A stretch of DNA of 39,865 nucleotides from Candidatus Sericytochromatia bacterium (GCA_015272195.1 JACYMC010000017.1:1-39865); one strand, 5' to 3'. Counted from the stretch's first letter, positions 16,074 to 25,516 are shown. The notes: generated by a model not told the origin, from the letters alone. A program made the numbers and translations.

Positions 16074-17405
16074 ACGGTGCAGGTGCGCTTCCAGTGACAG
16101 ACGCGCCAGCGGCAACGCACGCGGATCAATATCAGCATAAACCGTGGCCAGCAGTGCCTCAAAATCCTGAATTCCTTGCACCAGAGCTTCCTGAATACGT
16201 CCTTCGCGCATCAGCCGGTGTGCGATGTATTCCCGACAGCGACGTTCAGGGTGAACAATCGGTGGACCATGGGCCGGCAAGGCCAGACGCAGCTGCAAGT
16301 CTTCCAGACGCTCAAGAGAAGCCAGGTACTGACTCATATCGCCATGGGGCCGTTTAATTAAAATGGTGCCCTGCCCCGCCAGCATATCACCCACCAGTGC
16401 CACCCGATGACGCTGATCCAACAGGCAGAGATGACCCGGCGCATGTCCAGGGGTCCAGAGTGCTTCGAGCAGCCAGGGCTGGCTGCTCCAGGGATCCGGC
16501 CCCAGATCCCAGAGATAGCCTTCCGCCACCTCCTGATCCACCCTGAGCTTGCCCTGGAGCCGCTCAGCCGTCGCAGCATGTGCCTGAACCGGGATACCCA
16601 GCCAGTCACGCAGTAAATCTGCCGCGCCAATATGATCGGCATGGTGATGGCTCAGCACAATAGCTTCCGCCCGATGCCCCTGCCTGAACCTGGATTCAAG
16701 CCGCTCACGCAACAGTTGCCGTGCAGTGGTATCTACTGGTGCCGGGTCAACAATCACAAAGCGTTCGCGCCCCACAAGATAAGTATTGGTATGGGTTGCT
16801 GGCGGCAGGGTCGGGGTCTTGAGTGGCAGCATTTCAATGCCCGGATGCACCGACATATCGCGATAAAGCGTCTCCGGTGTATTGGCCAGACCCTGCAGCT
16901 CATCCAGAATGGCTGCATCCAGCCGGCCTGATCGCAAGGCCTGCAGAACCCCCAGCACCGGTGGCGGAATCCATATTTCACCCTGCTCCCAGCGCGCCAG
17001 CATATCAGCGGGGCGCGCCCAGCAAGCCGCCTGCAGCTCAGATGAAAGCGCCTCAGGTGCAGGCACATCATCACTGCAATACAAAAAATACTGCGCGGCA
17101 AACTGACGTGAGGTTGTCGGTGGACTCACCCTTAATCCGAGTGGCTGCAAATCGGCCAGAGCCACATCCGCTAAAGGCAGTCCCGTTTCTTCACGGGTTT
17201 CACGCAGGGCGGTCTGGCGATCGGCAGCCAGTGGCAAAGCACTCAGGGTTTCAGCCTCAGCATCCTGGAGCTCCCATTTGCCTCCCGGAAAGGTCCAGTG
17301 GTCCGGGAAAGCCGCCAGCTCACTGGCACGCTGCACCATCAACAGCTTCAGCTCAGGCTGCGGGCAGCACAGCACCAGCACCGCTGAGCGGATCAGGTCC
17401 GCCAC
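16017..17405 (-). CDS. Nudix hydrolase / metallo-beta-lactamase-fold fusion
   Basis: A 462-residue two-domain protein. Residues 1-180 form a Nudix domain (FPGGKWE ... ALRETREETGL); the box is split by about 18 extra residues between GGKWE and REtrEE, as in the NUDT8/NUDT19-like group. Residues about 200-440 form a metallo-beta-lactamase-fold domain with HHHADH at 253-258, TPGHAPGH, VGDMLAG and PAHGP, closest in style to LACTB2-type hydrolases, with the helical tail of that group. Possible substrates are CoA or nucleotide derivatives for the first half and an ester or RNA for the second. The GTG start at 17405 lies 3 nt after the kinase stop, so it is the third gene of the cyclase-kinase operon. 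Confidence 0.9.
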   Translation of the reverse strand: MADLIRSAVLVLCCPQPELKLLMVQRASELAAFPDHWTFPGGKWELQDAEAETLSALPLAADRQTALRETREETGLPLADVALADLQPLGLRVSPPTTSRQFAAQYFLYCSDDVPAPEALSSELQAACWARPADMLARWEQGEIWIPPPVLGVLQALRSGRLDAAILDELQGLANTPETLYRDMSVHPGIEMLPLKTPTLPPATHTNTYLVGRERFVIVDPAPVDTTARQLLRERLESRFRQGHRAEAIVLSHHHADHIGAADLLRDWLGIPVQAHAATAERLQGKLRVDQEVAEGYLWDLGPDPWSSQPWLLEALWTPGHAPGHLCLLDQRHRVALVGDMLAGQGTILIKRPHGDMSQYLASLERLEDLQLRLALPAHGPPIVHPERRCREYIAHRLMREGRIQEALVQGIQDFEALLATVYADIDPRALPLARLSLEAHLHRLKTSGLGEADFPAGAGRA

Positions 17406-17408
17406 CGT

Positions 17409-19769
17409 TTAGTCAGCCTGACTCAAAGCAATGGCCGGTGCGCGAAGCGTTAAACCCGCTTCGTTTTGCTCGGCCAGACAGACATAAAAGCCTTTACCCC
17501 AGCCGGTTTTCACAAAACCGCGGGCTTTTTCGGCAAAATTAAGAAAGGGCAGATTGCCGGGCTTATGGGTTACCCGTTCAAAATGCGCCAACACCTCTGA
17601 CGGCAAGGTGTGCAGGCCGATCAAGACCCCGGCCTGGATGTTTTCCTGCGGGCGCTGGTCCTGAATATGCCGGATATCGGCAATCAGATTCTGCAGAGAT
17701 TCTTCGCTGACATTGGATTCAATGCGGAACAGACCCACGATCTGATCCTGGTTGTTATAAGCCAGCACGTCAAAGGTAGCCGAAAAACTGCCCATTTTGA
17801 TGGGCTGAATAAACTTAAAAGACTTGATCTGCCAGGCCCAGCTGAAGCGCTGACAGACTTTGGGAAAGCCCGGTGCTCTGGAGAGCGCATACATGTATTC
17901 ATACATGATCCAGCTGACGGCCTTGTAATGATTGGTTTCACGCAAAATATCAGAATACTTGATCGTGCGGTTGCCAATCTCATAGGCCGGATCACTGGAC
18001 ATCACCGGCGTCAGCTCCGTATTGCGCAAAGCTTCTTCCATCACTTCAGGACGCAGCTGCTTTTCGCGCCCGGCGCTGAACTGGGAGAGCAAAGGCCGGT
18101 TGACCGATTTGCTGACCACCTGCAGTTGGGCTTCAGAGAGCAGTTTGCGCAAACTTGGCCCCACCAGGTTCATGCGCGGGGCATAGACCTTGATATGCGC
18201 AAATTCGGCATCGTGGGTACCGGCACTGTAGGGCAGGGTCACCGAAAAAACCTGCACGCCGTCGAGCAGTCCCAGCCAGCGCTGCCCACGCTTGTGCTGC
18301 ACCCAGATCATGCCGCTGAACTTGCGCGATTTTTGCTGTTCGAGCACTTTGCTGATCTCGTCCGACGCCGTCATGGAATGATCTTCAAGCAAACTCGAAG
18401 CCCCAGTCAAAATCGCCAGCAAGACCAGCCAGGGCTCGTCTTTTTCAAGCGGAATACACTGGGTCATTTCAAATTTTTGCCAGCTGGCGAGCAGCTTATA
18501 AGCATCCGCACCGGTGGCGTCGGTGTTTTTGGAGACAGCGCCCACAATCAGGCCCTTATAAATCAGCAGAATCACCGCATTGTTGATAATCAGACCCTGG
18601 CTCTTGCCTTCATACTTATAAATGGCTTCGAGCATGGTATTGGTGGTCATGTTCTCGACATTCCAATCGCGCAGCACGCGCAGAATGGCAGCATAGGGCG
18701 TGGGATCGTCCACGCCCTCCAGCAGGTTGTACTCCTTGCTGCGTGTGCTGGCTGAGGGGCTGCCCATGCTGACCGTCCCCGTCGATATTTTTGTCGGTGA
18801 GCCGCTGAGTGTGGCCTCGCCATACTGAGTTGGCATATTATTGTCGCTGAACTGAATACTTTCTACGGCTGCACCCTGGGTCTGGCTCAGGTCAATGCTG
18901 GGCATGGCCTGCTCCACAGCACTCTGACCACCGATGCGGTTGAGCACGCCCTTGAGCGCCTCGGCAAAATCACGGGCCGTATCGTAACGGGCTTCAGCTG
19001 TTTTGGCCATGGCTTTAAAGATAATTTCATCCAGCCCGGCCGGAATCTCACGATTCAGCTCGCTGGGCAAAGGCGGCTCTGACTGCATGATTTTCATGAC
19101 AATTTCACCAATATTGCTGCCACTGTAAGGGAGTTGCCCGGTCAAAAGCTCGTAGGCCGTCACACCCAATGAGTAAATATCAGCGCGTTTGTCCACGTCT
19201 TTGGGACTCATCAATTGCTCGGGCGAAATATACAGCAGCGAGCCCAGAATTGAGCCCGCTTTGGTCAGATCGGAGTTGCTGGCCTCCAGACGGGCAATGC
19301 CAAAGTCGGCCAGCTTGGTGGTGCCATTGTCAAGAATCACGATGTTGGCCGGCTTGATATCCCGGTGAATAATGCCCTGATGGTGTGCAAAATCCAGGGC
19401 GTCGCAGGTCTGAATCAAAGCCTTGAGGGCCACCGGTACAGACATCGGTGAATGAATTTTGAGCAGTTCTGAAAGGTTACGCCCCTGCAGAAACTCCATC
19501 ACCATATAATAACGGCCTTCATAATCGCCAAAGTCAAAGATACTGACAATGTTCGGATGATTGAGTTTGGCGCTGGCCTTGGCCTCGCGCTTAAATCGCT
19601 CCACCAGCTCCATGCGCGTGGCATCCGTCATATTGGGGTCATTGGGCAATTCAATAACCTTGATGGCCACATGGCGATCCAGGCGCGGATCGATGGCGTC
19701 ATAAACCACGCCCATGCCCCCCCGGCCCAGTTCACCTAGAATATCGTATTGTGCAATTTTACTGACCAT
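17409..19769 (-). CDS. Ser/Thr protein kinase with a long unassigned C-terminal region
   Basis: A 786-residue protein with a complete Hanks-type kinase domain at 8-270: glycine loop GRGGMG, Lys37, Glu62, HRDIKPAN with catalytic Asp137 and Asn142, and DFG at 155-157. It should be active. There is no transmembrane segment or PASTA repeat. After a low-complexity Ser/Thr linker (about 290-340), some 440 residues have no domain I can name. Two stretches (about 375-440 and 470-540, such as GLIINNAVILLIYKGLIVGAV and FSGMIWVQHKRGQ) resemble the strand pattern of PATAN/DUF4388 effector domains, which is an inference. It starts 3 nt after the cyclase stop and ends 3 nt before the Nudix/MBL gene: a coupled operon. 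Confidence 0.92.
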   Translation of the reverse strand: MVSKIAQYDILGELGRGGMGVVYDAIDPRLDRHVAIKVIELPNDPNMTDATRMELVERFKREAKASAKLNHPNIVSIFDFGDYEGRYYMVMEFLQGRNLSELLKIHSPMSVPVALKALIQTCDALDFAHHQGIIHRDIKPANIVILDNGTTKLADFGIARLEASNSDLTKAGSILGSLLYISPEQLMSPKDVDKRADIYSLGVTAYELLTGQLPYSGSNIGEIVMKIMQSEPPLPSELNREIPAGLDEIIFKAMAKTAEARYDTARDFAEALKGVLNRIGGQSAVEQAMPSIDLSQTQGAAVESIQFSDNNMPTQYGEATLSGSPTKISTGTVSMGSPSASTRSKEYNLLEGVDDPTPYAAILRVLRDWNVENMTTNTMLEAIYKYEGKSQGLIINNAVILLIYKGLIVGAVSKNTDATGADAYKLLASWQKFEMTQCIPLEKDEPWLVLLAILTGASSLLEDHSMTASDEISKVLEQQKSRKFSGMIWVQHKRGQRWLGLLDGVQVFSVTLPYSAGTHDAEFAHIKVYAPRMNLVGPSLRKLLSEAQLQVVSKSVNRPLLSQFSAGREKQLRPEVMEEALRNTELTPVMSSDPAYEIGNRTIKYSDILRETNHYKAVSWIMYEYMYALSRAPGFPKVCQRFSWAWQIKSFKFIQPIKMGSFSATFDVLAYNNQDQIVGLFRIESNVSEESLQNLIADIRHIQDQRPQENIQAGVLIGLHTLPSEVLAHFERVTHKPGNLPFLNFAEKARGFVKTGWGKGFYVCLAEQNEAGLTLRAPAIALSQAD

Positions 19770-19772
19770 TGT

Positions 19773-21740
19773 TTAATTCCACTGTGTTTCGTTGCTTCCT
19801 TTAACCCACTTGGTGCCGCGCATCTGCGTCATGGCGCCGGCAGCATCGCGCCAGCCCAGGACCTCATAGACCGATACGGGTTCTTCTTTGCCTTTAACCT
19901 TGACCGTGCCACAGTGTCGCCCATTCAGCTGATCACTGACCAGATCATAGGTGCTCTGGCTGATAATAATGCTGGTGCCAAACTCTTTGTTCAGGCCTTC
20001 CAGGCGCGCGGCGGTATTGACCGCATCGCCGATCACCGTATAATCCATTTTCTGAGCCGAGCCAAAGTTGCCCACCAGCGCCTCACCAGAGTTTAAACCA
20101 ATGCGGATCTGCAAAGGCACCATGCCTTCGGACAGCCATTTTTCACGCAGTTCTATCAGCTTGCGCTGCATCTGAATGGCTGTGTTGACCGCTTTGTAAG
20201 CGTCGGTTTTGGGGTTGCTGGGCCCCACATTGCCCCAGACCGCCATCACCGCATCGCCGATGTATTTGTCGAGGGTGCCCTCATTCTCAAACACAATTTC
20301 ACTCATGGCCGTGAGGTATTCGTTGAGGATATGCTCCACTTCGTCTGGCGGCAAGCTTTCAGACATGGAGGTAAAGCCTGCGATATCTGAAAACAGAATC
20401 GACACCATGCGCCGCTCGCTTTTAAGGCTGGGCATGGTCTCCGGGTTTTTGAGCAGCTCTTCAACCAGCTGCGGCGAGACATAGGACTTAAAAAAGCGGC
20501 GCACGCGGCGCTTCTCACGCTCTTCGATCAGAAAGCGATAGGCATAGGACACCGCATACACCAGAGCCAGCGCCAGCAAAGGTGAAAACAGATCCAGCAC
20601 CGTACGCTGCTGGAAGGCGGCAATATTGGCCACAGCATAAGCTGCCGCCACCGTTACCACCAGCGCCAGACCACCGAGCGGCCCCACAAAAGAAAGCAGC
20701 ATGGCCGCACCAATGGCAAAGCCAAAAATAATCAGCAGGTTGACCCGATTGTCCACCGGTCGGTAAGGCTGATCCTGGCGCAGGGTATCAAACATGTTGG
20801 CGTGCACTTCCACCCCTGGCATTTTGGTATTGCCCAGAGCCACAAAAGGCGTATTTTTATTATCCTGCAAAGCTTCAGCAGTGGCACCCACCAGCACAAT
20901 TTTGTCTTTAAAAAAGTCTTCCGGACGCTCACCCACCAGTTGAGTGAAATAATCGCGGCCAAAACCCGGCTGGCCAAGCTTCAGCGGGATGTAATAAGAC
21001 AGGGTGGTGTGGTTCTGAGGCCCTCCCGAATAATTGATCCAGAGCAGCTCTTCACCATAGCGGGCCAGAAGGTCTGCGGCAAGGGCTGGCTCCAGCAGGC
21101 GCAGCATCTGAAAGGCAAAAGACGGTTCATAGCGCCCGTCAACGGTCATTGCGGTTGGCAGGAGTTCTTCGGTCTGGATATCTTTGGCCAGACGCCCCCG
21201 ACGGATTTGTCCATCGAGATCTTCGGGAAAGTCAACAAAGCCAAAACTGCTGTCCGCTTCAAACAAGGGCGGGGTATACGATGCTGCATCTACGGGCATG
21301 TCTTGCTCTTCGCCTGCACCTGAGCCACTGATACGGGAGGTGGTACCATAGTCAAACTTACTGGCCAGGACGGTCTGGTCCTGATATTTGGCCAGGGTGT
21401 CGGCCAGCAACTGGTCAGCTTCCGGAAAGTTGGAGGGTGTCGCAAACATGACATCAAAAGCCACCATACGTGCGCCCAGCCCCAGCAGTTTTTCGATCAT
21501 CTGGGCATAGACATCACGGGTCCAGGGAAAGTTGCCTACTTCTTCCAGCGAGGCTTCATCAATGGCCAGAATCACGATATCGTCGGGGGCCTGACGCACC
21601 CCACGAAAGGTTTCAAAACGGGTGTTGTACAGACTCAGCTCAATGCGTTCAAACATGGGCAGGACCTGTTTGGCCAGCACAATCACTGTGCCCAGCACCA
21701 GCCCAATGGTCAGATTAATCAGAACGCGTTTCCACAGCAC
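19773..21740 (-). CDS. CHASE2 adenylate cyclase, class III
   Basis: A 655-residue membrane receptor cyclase. One N-terminal membrane segment (about 7-28) is followed by an extracytoplasmic CHASE2 sensor domain (about 35-310, with VILAIDEASLEEVGNFPWTR). Three membrane segments lie at about 330-400. The cyclase catalytic domain (about 440-640) has LFSDIAGFTSM and YIGDAVMAVW (metal-binding Asp residues), GLNSGEALVGN and MDYTVIGDAVNTAARLE. This is the common CHASE2-cyclase layout and should make cAMP, although cGMP is not excluded. The start is GTG at 21740 with AGAGG about 9 nt upstream. It is the first gene of the operon and lies divergent from the metallopeptidase gene, 169 nt apart. The nearby cyclic-nucleotide-binding protein is a possible target. 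Confidence 0.93.
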   Translation of the reverse strand: MLWKRVLINLTIGLVLGTVIVLAKQVLPMFERIELSLYNTRFETFRGVRQAPDDIVILAIDEASLEEVGNFPWTRDVYAQMIEKLLGLGARMVAFDVMFATPSNFPEADQLLADTLAKYQDQTVLASKFDYGTTSRISGSGAGEEQDMPVDAASYTPPLFEADSSFGFVDFPEDLDGQIRRGRLAKDIQTEELLPTAMTVDGRYEPSFAFQMLRLLEPALAADLLARYGEELLWINYSGGPQNHTTLSYYIPLKLGQPGFGRDYFTQLVGERPEDFFKDKIVLVGATAEALQDNKNTPFVALGNTKMPGVEVHANMFDTLRQDQPYRPVDNRVNLLIIFGFAIGAAMLLSFVGPLGGLALVVTVAAAYAVANIAAFQQRTVLDLFSPLLALALVYAVSYAYRFLIEEREKRRVRRFFKSYVSPQLVEELLKNPETMPSLKSERRMVSILFSDIAGFTSMSESLPPDEVEHILNEYLTAMSEIVFENEGTLDKYIGDAVMAVWGNVGPSNPKTDAYKAVNTAIQMQRKLIELREKWLSEGMVPLQIRIGLNSGEALVGNFGSAQKMDYTVIGDAVNTAARLEGLNKEFGTSIIISQSTYDLVSDQLNGRHCGTVKVKGKEEPVSVYEVLGWRDAAGAMTQMRGTKWVKGSNETQWN

Positions 21741-21909
21741 AGCACATTTCCTCTAGCTTTATATAAATTAATTGAATGAAAAAATTGTAGCACAGCCCTG
21801 TCACATTTTCTGTTTGAATTTTCGCCGGACTGGGTATAAGATCGAAGCAAGGCGTCTGAGCCAGCATCCTGAGCGATTCAAGATGCAAAGCTCAGATCAA
21901 GAGAGGTAT

Positions 21910-24750
21910 ATGAAGATGGCACCCCATATTTCAGGCATTTTTGGTGGGACTGGTCCTTTACCACCCTTGCCCACCCCTCAGCAGCCACGCCCCACGACAT
22001 CCGTGCAGCCAACTGAAACAAGCGCCCTGCCAGGAGAATCAGACCACACCCAACAATATCAGCAGGCTGAAATGGATGCTGTCGCCGGCACGCTGCAATT
22101 TGATCCTGTCGGCACCCGGGCAGCGGCAAGCCTGCAGATGCTGAAACAGCTGCGCAGTCAGCCACTGAGCAGCCTGAGTCCTGAACAGCGGGCCCAGGCA
22201 AACGCCCTGGCTGAGGGGCTGGATTTTCCCAACCCCCAGAGCCTTGCTCACGCTACACGACACTTATCACCTGAAGCACTGAATGAATGGGCCCGCAGTT
22301 TACCCGCCGATCTGACGCGGGCTAACCTGGCGTCAGCCAATGCCGCCTTAAGAACCCTGGCTGAAACCGAAACGCAAAATTTCTTTGCCCGTTACAGTGC
22401 CAGCCCACCCACGTTCAGTACACGGGATAACCGTGAGTGGTCAGCCCAGGCCTATCTGTCTGTGCTGAACAGTTTTACCGAAATGGCCCAGCGTCTTCCT
22501 CCGAGCGAAATGCAGCGCCTGATCGGCGGCAATGGCGACACGCCGCTGCGGTTTGAGCGTTTTGGCTATCAAAACCCTTCTGGCTCTGATGATTTGCTGG
22601 ATATTCTGAGTGAAAGCATGCGCATCGCCTATATCAGTGATGATCGCAACACCGTCTATCTGGGAGACGCCACACTCAATATGGATCCCAGCGCCCTGGT
22701 AGAAAACACTCCCGCTCTGCAGAATTTTATCGACCAGATCAACCGCCAGCCACCCAGCGAAGCCCATGTGGCTTCGCTGCACAATCTGCTCAACGCTTCC
22801 CGCCCCGAAAACCGTCAGTTACAGTCAGACCAACCCCTTGGAACCGCAACCTGGGAGGCGCTCAGAGAGTTTGAAATTCAACAGTATCTGACCCAGGCCC
22901 TTGATATCCTGCAAGACGACCAAAGCATTTCATCCAGTCTGCGTCAGAGTTTGAACCGGCGCGTACAGGGCTTACAACAAACCACTTTTGCACGTGGCCT
23001 GCCAGCGGGATGGCAAAGCCAGCTGCAAAACGGTATTTTCAGCGAGCGGGAACTCAGTCAGCTCAGCCCCCAGAGCCAGGCCCGTTTTGCTCGCCTGCGC
23101 AGCCGCCTGGCAGACATTTCTCAAAACCAACCACAACTTAATCGGGGTCAATTGGATCTATTGGTGGGCAACTGGTTTGGCATTCTAGACGAAGGCAATC
23201 AGCGGGATTTTGCTGAACAGGCTGTCACCCATGAAATGGGCCACCGTCTGCATGATATGGCGATCAACGGTGCCCGCAATCCCTTGCTGAATGACTGGGC
23301 GCAAATTTCTTTTCAGGATTTTGAAACCCCCCAGAGCCCTAGCGAGCTGATGGCAGCCACCCTGCGCCCCGATGCCAGCAACGAATTTGCCAGCGCTTAT
23401 GGCCGGGGCGCAGCCAACGAAGATTTTGCAGAATCTTTCAGATTATTCACGCAGAACCCCGCTCAGCTGCGTGAGAGCAACCCTTTAAAATACATGTTTT
23501 TGGCCGGCGCAACGGGCACCTATCGGGGACGTGAGAAAGAATTGATTGAAAACCTGCGCGCAGCAGGCCACTCTGATGCTGAACTGCGCGATGCCGTACG
23601 CACCCTGCGCGGTCAGCAGTCAGACTATGCCGCCCAGCAAGCCGAAACCTGGACCGATCGCGCCGGTCAGGCCGCACGCGCCATCCCCCTGGTAAGCGGC
23701 GTGATGAACAGTCTGGCTGCTTTGGGCCTGACAGATCAGGCACAGGACATGTTTACCGGTGCTATCGCAGAGCGAGCCAGTCACCGGGATCGCCACTTTG
23801 ATGTCAGTGTGGCCAGCATGCTGCCTGGCTTAGAGCGCCAGCTGGAGATGGACCCCATACGCGCCGTCAGCCCCCGCCAGCCCCACTATGTACTCGATAC
23901 CCTCAGCCTCTGGGCCAGTGACGCTCTGGGTCCGGATGTTCCTGCCACCAACCGCCGTGAGGCCCAGGGACGGCTGGGGCGTTTTGCCCGTGAAGGCCTC
24001 GCTGCTTTCCCGCGTCACGTGCGTAACCAGATACCCGAAGATATTCACAGATTGCTTGAGCAACCCGCAGGACGGGCCCAACTGATGAGCATGGCCTATT
24101 TGCACGCAACGCCTCAAATGATCAGCAACAGCAGTGCCGCTGTCGATGACGCCCTGGCCACAGATGGTGGTATGGGCATGCTTTCAGCTCAGGCAGAGCA
24201 TCAGGCTATCCGCCACCTTGACACCATTATGCAACGGGTCAACGACCGCGATGCCTTTATGAACAGCTTAAGACAGTTCATGGGCGACGAACTTTTTGAT
24301 GCGATTCCCCAGCGGGTGCGCGTGGAGCTGGAAGATCCCAGTCGCCGACAGGCCCTTTCGGGTTATGGTCTGACACACGTCAGTGGCCGGTTACAGACCG
24401 AAGCCATGGATAGCAGCCTGACCAGTATTCAGAACACGGTCAGTGAGATTGTCGGAGAAAGCGCCCGTTTTATCAGCGGCCTGCTGGAGCGGCAGCAGGA
24501 GCGACCCAACCAGCGGGAAGCTCTGAATACAGGCATACAGCGCGAAATCGGCAATATTTTGCACTCCCTCAGAGAACACCAGATTTTACCGCAGGATATC
24601 AACACCGAAAGCCTGATGCGGGCCATCGAGCGGGCCCTGCAAACGGCCCCGACGACCAACGACGGCCGGCGTAGCCGGGAAGAGCTTCATGGGATGGTTG
24701 TCGATATTCTGGCAGACCATATTCCCCATATCGCCGCCCAGACAGGCTAG
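21910..24750 (+). CDS. Large HExxH metallopeptidase-like protein
   Basis: A 946-residue protein with one recognisable feature, a gluzincin-type zinc site: HEMGH at 441-445 followed by NEDFAESF (Glu504 or Glu508 as third ligand), like the anthrax lethal factor (ATLF/M34-type) arrangement. The N-terminus is Pro/Gln/Thr-rich and disordered (about 12-60) with no signal peptide or membrane helix. The rest is mostly helical, Gln/Ala/Arg-rich, and unassigned. The ATG at 21910 follows GAGAGG by only 3 nt; the ATG at 21916 sits 9 nt from it and may be the true start. The next gene on the strand is the Asn-rich 187-residue protein, 131 nt downstream. A role in processing that protein is plausible but unproven. 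Confidence 0.75.
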   Translation: MKMAPHISGIFGGTGPLPPLPTPQQPRPTTSVQPTETSALPGESDHTQQYQQAEMDAVAGTLQFDPVGTRAAASLQMLKQLRSQPLSSLSPEQRAQANALAEGLDFPNPQSLAHATRHLSPEALNEWARSLPADLTRANLASANAALRTLAETETQNFFARYSASPPTFSTRDNREWSAQAYLSVLNSFTEMAQRLPPSEMQRLIGGNGDTPLRFERFGYQNPSGSDDLLDILSESMRIAYISDDRNTVYLGDATLNMDPSALVENTPALQNFIDQINRQPPSEAHVASLHNLLNASRPENRQLQSDQPLGTATWEALREFEIQQYLTQALDILQDDQSISSSLRQSLNRRVQGLQQTTFARGLPAGWQSQLQNGIFSERELSQLSPQSQARFARLRSRLADISQNQPQLNRGQLDLLVGNWFGILDEGNQRDFAEQAVTHEMGHRLHDMAINGARNPLLNDWAQISFQDFETPQSPSELMAATLRPDASNEFASAYGRGAANEDFAESFRLFTQNPAQLRESNPLKYMFLAGATGTYRGREKELIENLRAAGHSDAELRDAVRTLRGQQSDYAAQQAETWTDRAGQAARAIPLVSGVMNSLAALGLTDQAQDMFTGAIAERASHRDRHFDVSVASMLPGLERQLEMDPIRAVSPRQPHYVLDTLSLWASDALGPDVPATNRREAQGRLGRFAREGLAAFPRHVRNQIPEDIHRLLEQPAGRAQLMSMAYLHATPQMISNSSAAVDDALATDGGMGMLSAQAEHQAIRHLDTIMQRVNDRDAFMNSLRQFMGDELFDAIPQRVRVELEDPSRRQALSGYGLTHVSGRLQTEAMDSSLTSIQNTVSEIVGESARFISGLLERQQERPNQREALNTGIQREIGNILHSLREHQILPQDINTESLMRAIERALQTAPTTNDGRRSREELHGMVVDILADHIPHIAAQTG

Positions 24751-24881
24751 ACGCTATCGTGTTAATTTTTATGAACTTTTTTCGATATCTGATTTAAAAC
24801 TGTGCTTTTGTGGAATATAGACAACAGACAGAGATACAACAGATTTTTTAAAGTTCAGCGCAATCAAAAGGAGATTATGCT

Positions 24882-25445
24882 ATGCCCAGAATTCAAGGTG
24901 GAAGCAACGCCAACCAGATTCGACAGGCTCAGGCGCCTGTCAGCCCGCCCCAGGCGGCCAGAGCCAACAACGCACAGCAGGCCGCCGCTTCAGAAGCCAA
25001 TCAGAACACAGCCAGTACCCCCAGCGATCAAAACCAGACCCACGCCATCAACAACACGCCGATCGAACCCAACACGGCCGGCAATAGCATCGGGCGGGCC
25101 CAGTTTACCCAGCAGATCCTGGATCTGGCCAACCAGCCCGCCAACGACATGAACAGTTTTGACGTGCAGATGGCGCTGGAGTCCTATATCAACGACCATG
25201 CCGGCGGTCCCGAAACAGCTGAGCGCTTTGCCAATGTGTTTACAGGTCAGCAGAACAGCGAAGCCTACAACCAGCTGGTCAACGATGGCCTGAACAGCAT
25301 TCGCAATCTGCCCGAAGGCGAGCGCGATGAAGCACTGAACCGCTTTGTTAACCTGATGCTGAATAACATCGATAATGTGGTCAACAACAACCCCGTTGTT
25401 GATCAAAACGGCAAGCCCGTGATTGCTGGTGGCCCGGGCTGCTAG
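24882..25445 (+). CDS. Asn/Gln-rich protein with a C-terminal GGPGC tail, candidate substrate of the radical SAM enzyme
   Basis: A 187-residue protein of unknown family. Residues 1-65 are disordered and rich in Ala, Gln, Asn and Pro. Residues about 68-165 are helical (FTQQILDLANQPAND..., LNRFVNLMLNNIDNVVNN). The end is NNNPVVDQNGKPVIAGGPGC, and the final Cys187 is the only cysteine in the protein; there is almost no lysine. The start has AAGGAG 8-9 nt upstream. The radical SAM/SPASM gene begins 71 nt downstream, past a hairpin. A core at the C-terminus, helical leader and adjacent SPASM enzyme is the usual organisation of a ribosomally made modified peptide, although 187 residues is long for one. 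Function is inferred from context only. Confidence 0.7.
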   Translation: MPRIQGGSNANQIRQAQAPVSPPQAARANNAQQAAASEANQNTASTPSDQNQTHAINNTPIEPNTAGNSIGRAQFTQQILDLANQPANDMNSFDVQMALESYINDHAGGPETAERFANVFTGQQNSEAYNQLVNDGLNSIRNLPEGERDEALNRFVNLMLNNIDNVVNNNPVVDQNGKPVIAGGPGC

Positions 25446-25488
25446 TACAGCAAGGGGTTCAGTTATCGCGCTGAACCCCAGCACTGTA
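25446..25488. other. Intercistronic hairpin between the GGPGC protein and radical SAM genes
   Basis: A 9-bp perfect stem GGGGTTCAG/CTGAACCCC (25454-25462 with 25471-25479) with an 8-nt loop. An outer 5-bp stem TACAG/CTGTA (25446-25450 with 25484-25488) extends it across a small internal loop. The structure begins directly after the stop codon at 25445. No T run follows, so it is not a standard terminator. It could stabilise the upstream message or limit read-through, which would let the substrate be made in excess of the enzyme. Confidence 0.75.
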
Positions 25489-25516
25489 GCGTCATGGTTG
25501 CAAAAGGAGGCCTGCT

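Noticed and set aside
17610-18755. 381-codon open frame antisense to the Ser/Thr kinase
   Set aside because: Shadow of a clearly coding frame; no ribosome site and no recognisable protein.
25454-25479. Hairpin between the GGPGC and radical SAM genes as a terminator
   Set aside because: No T run follows; more likely an RNA-stability or attenuation element.
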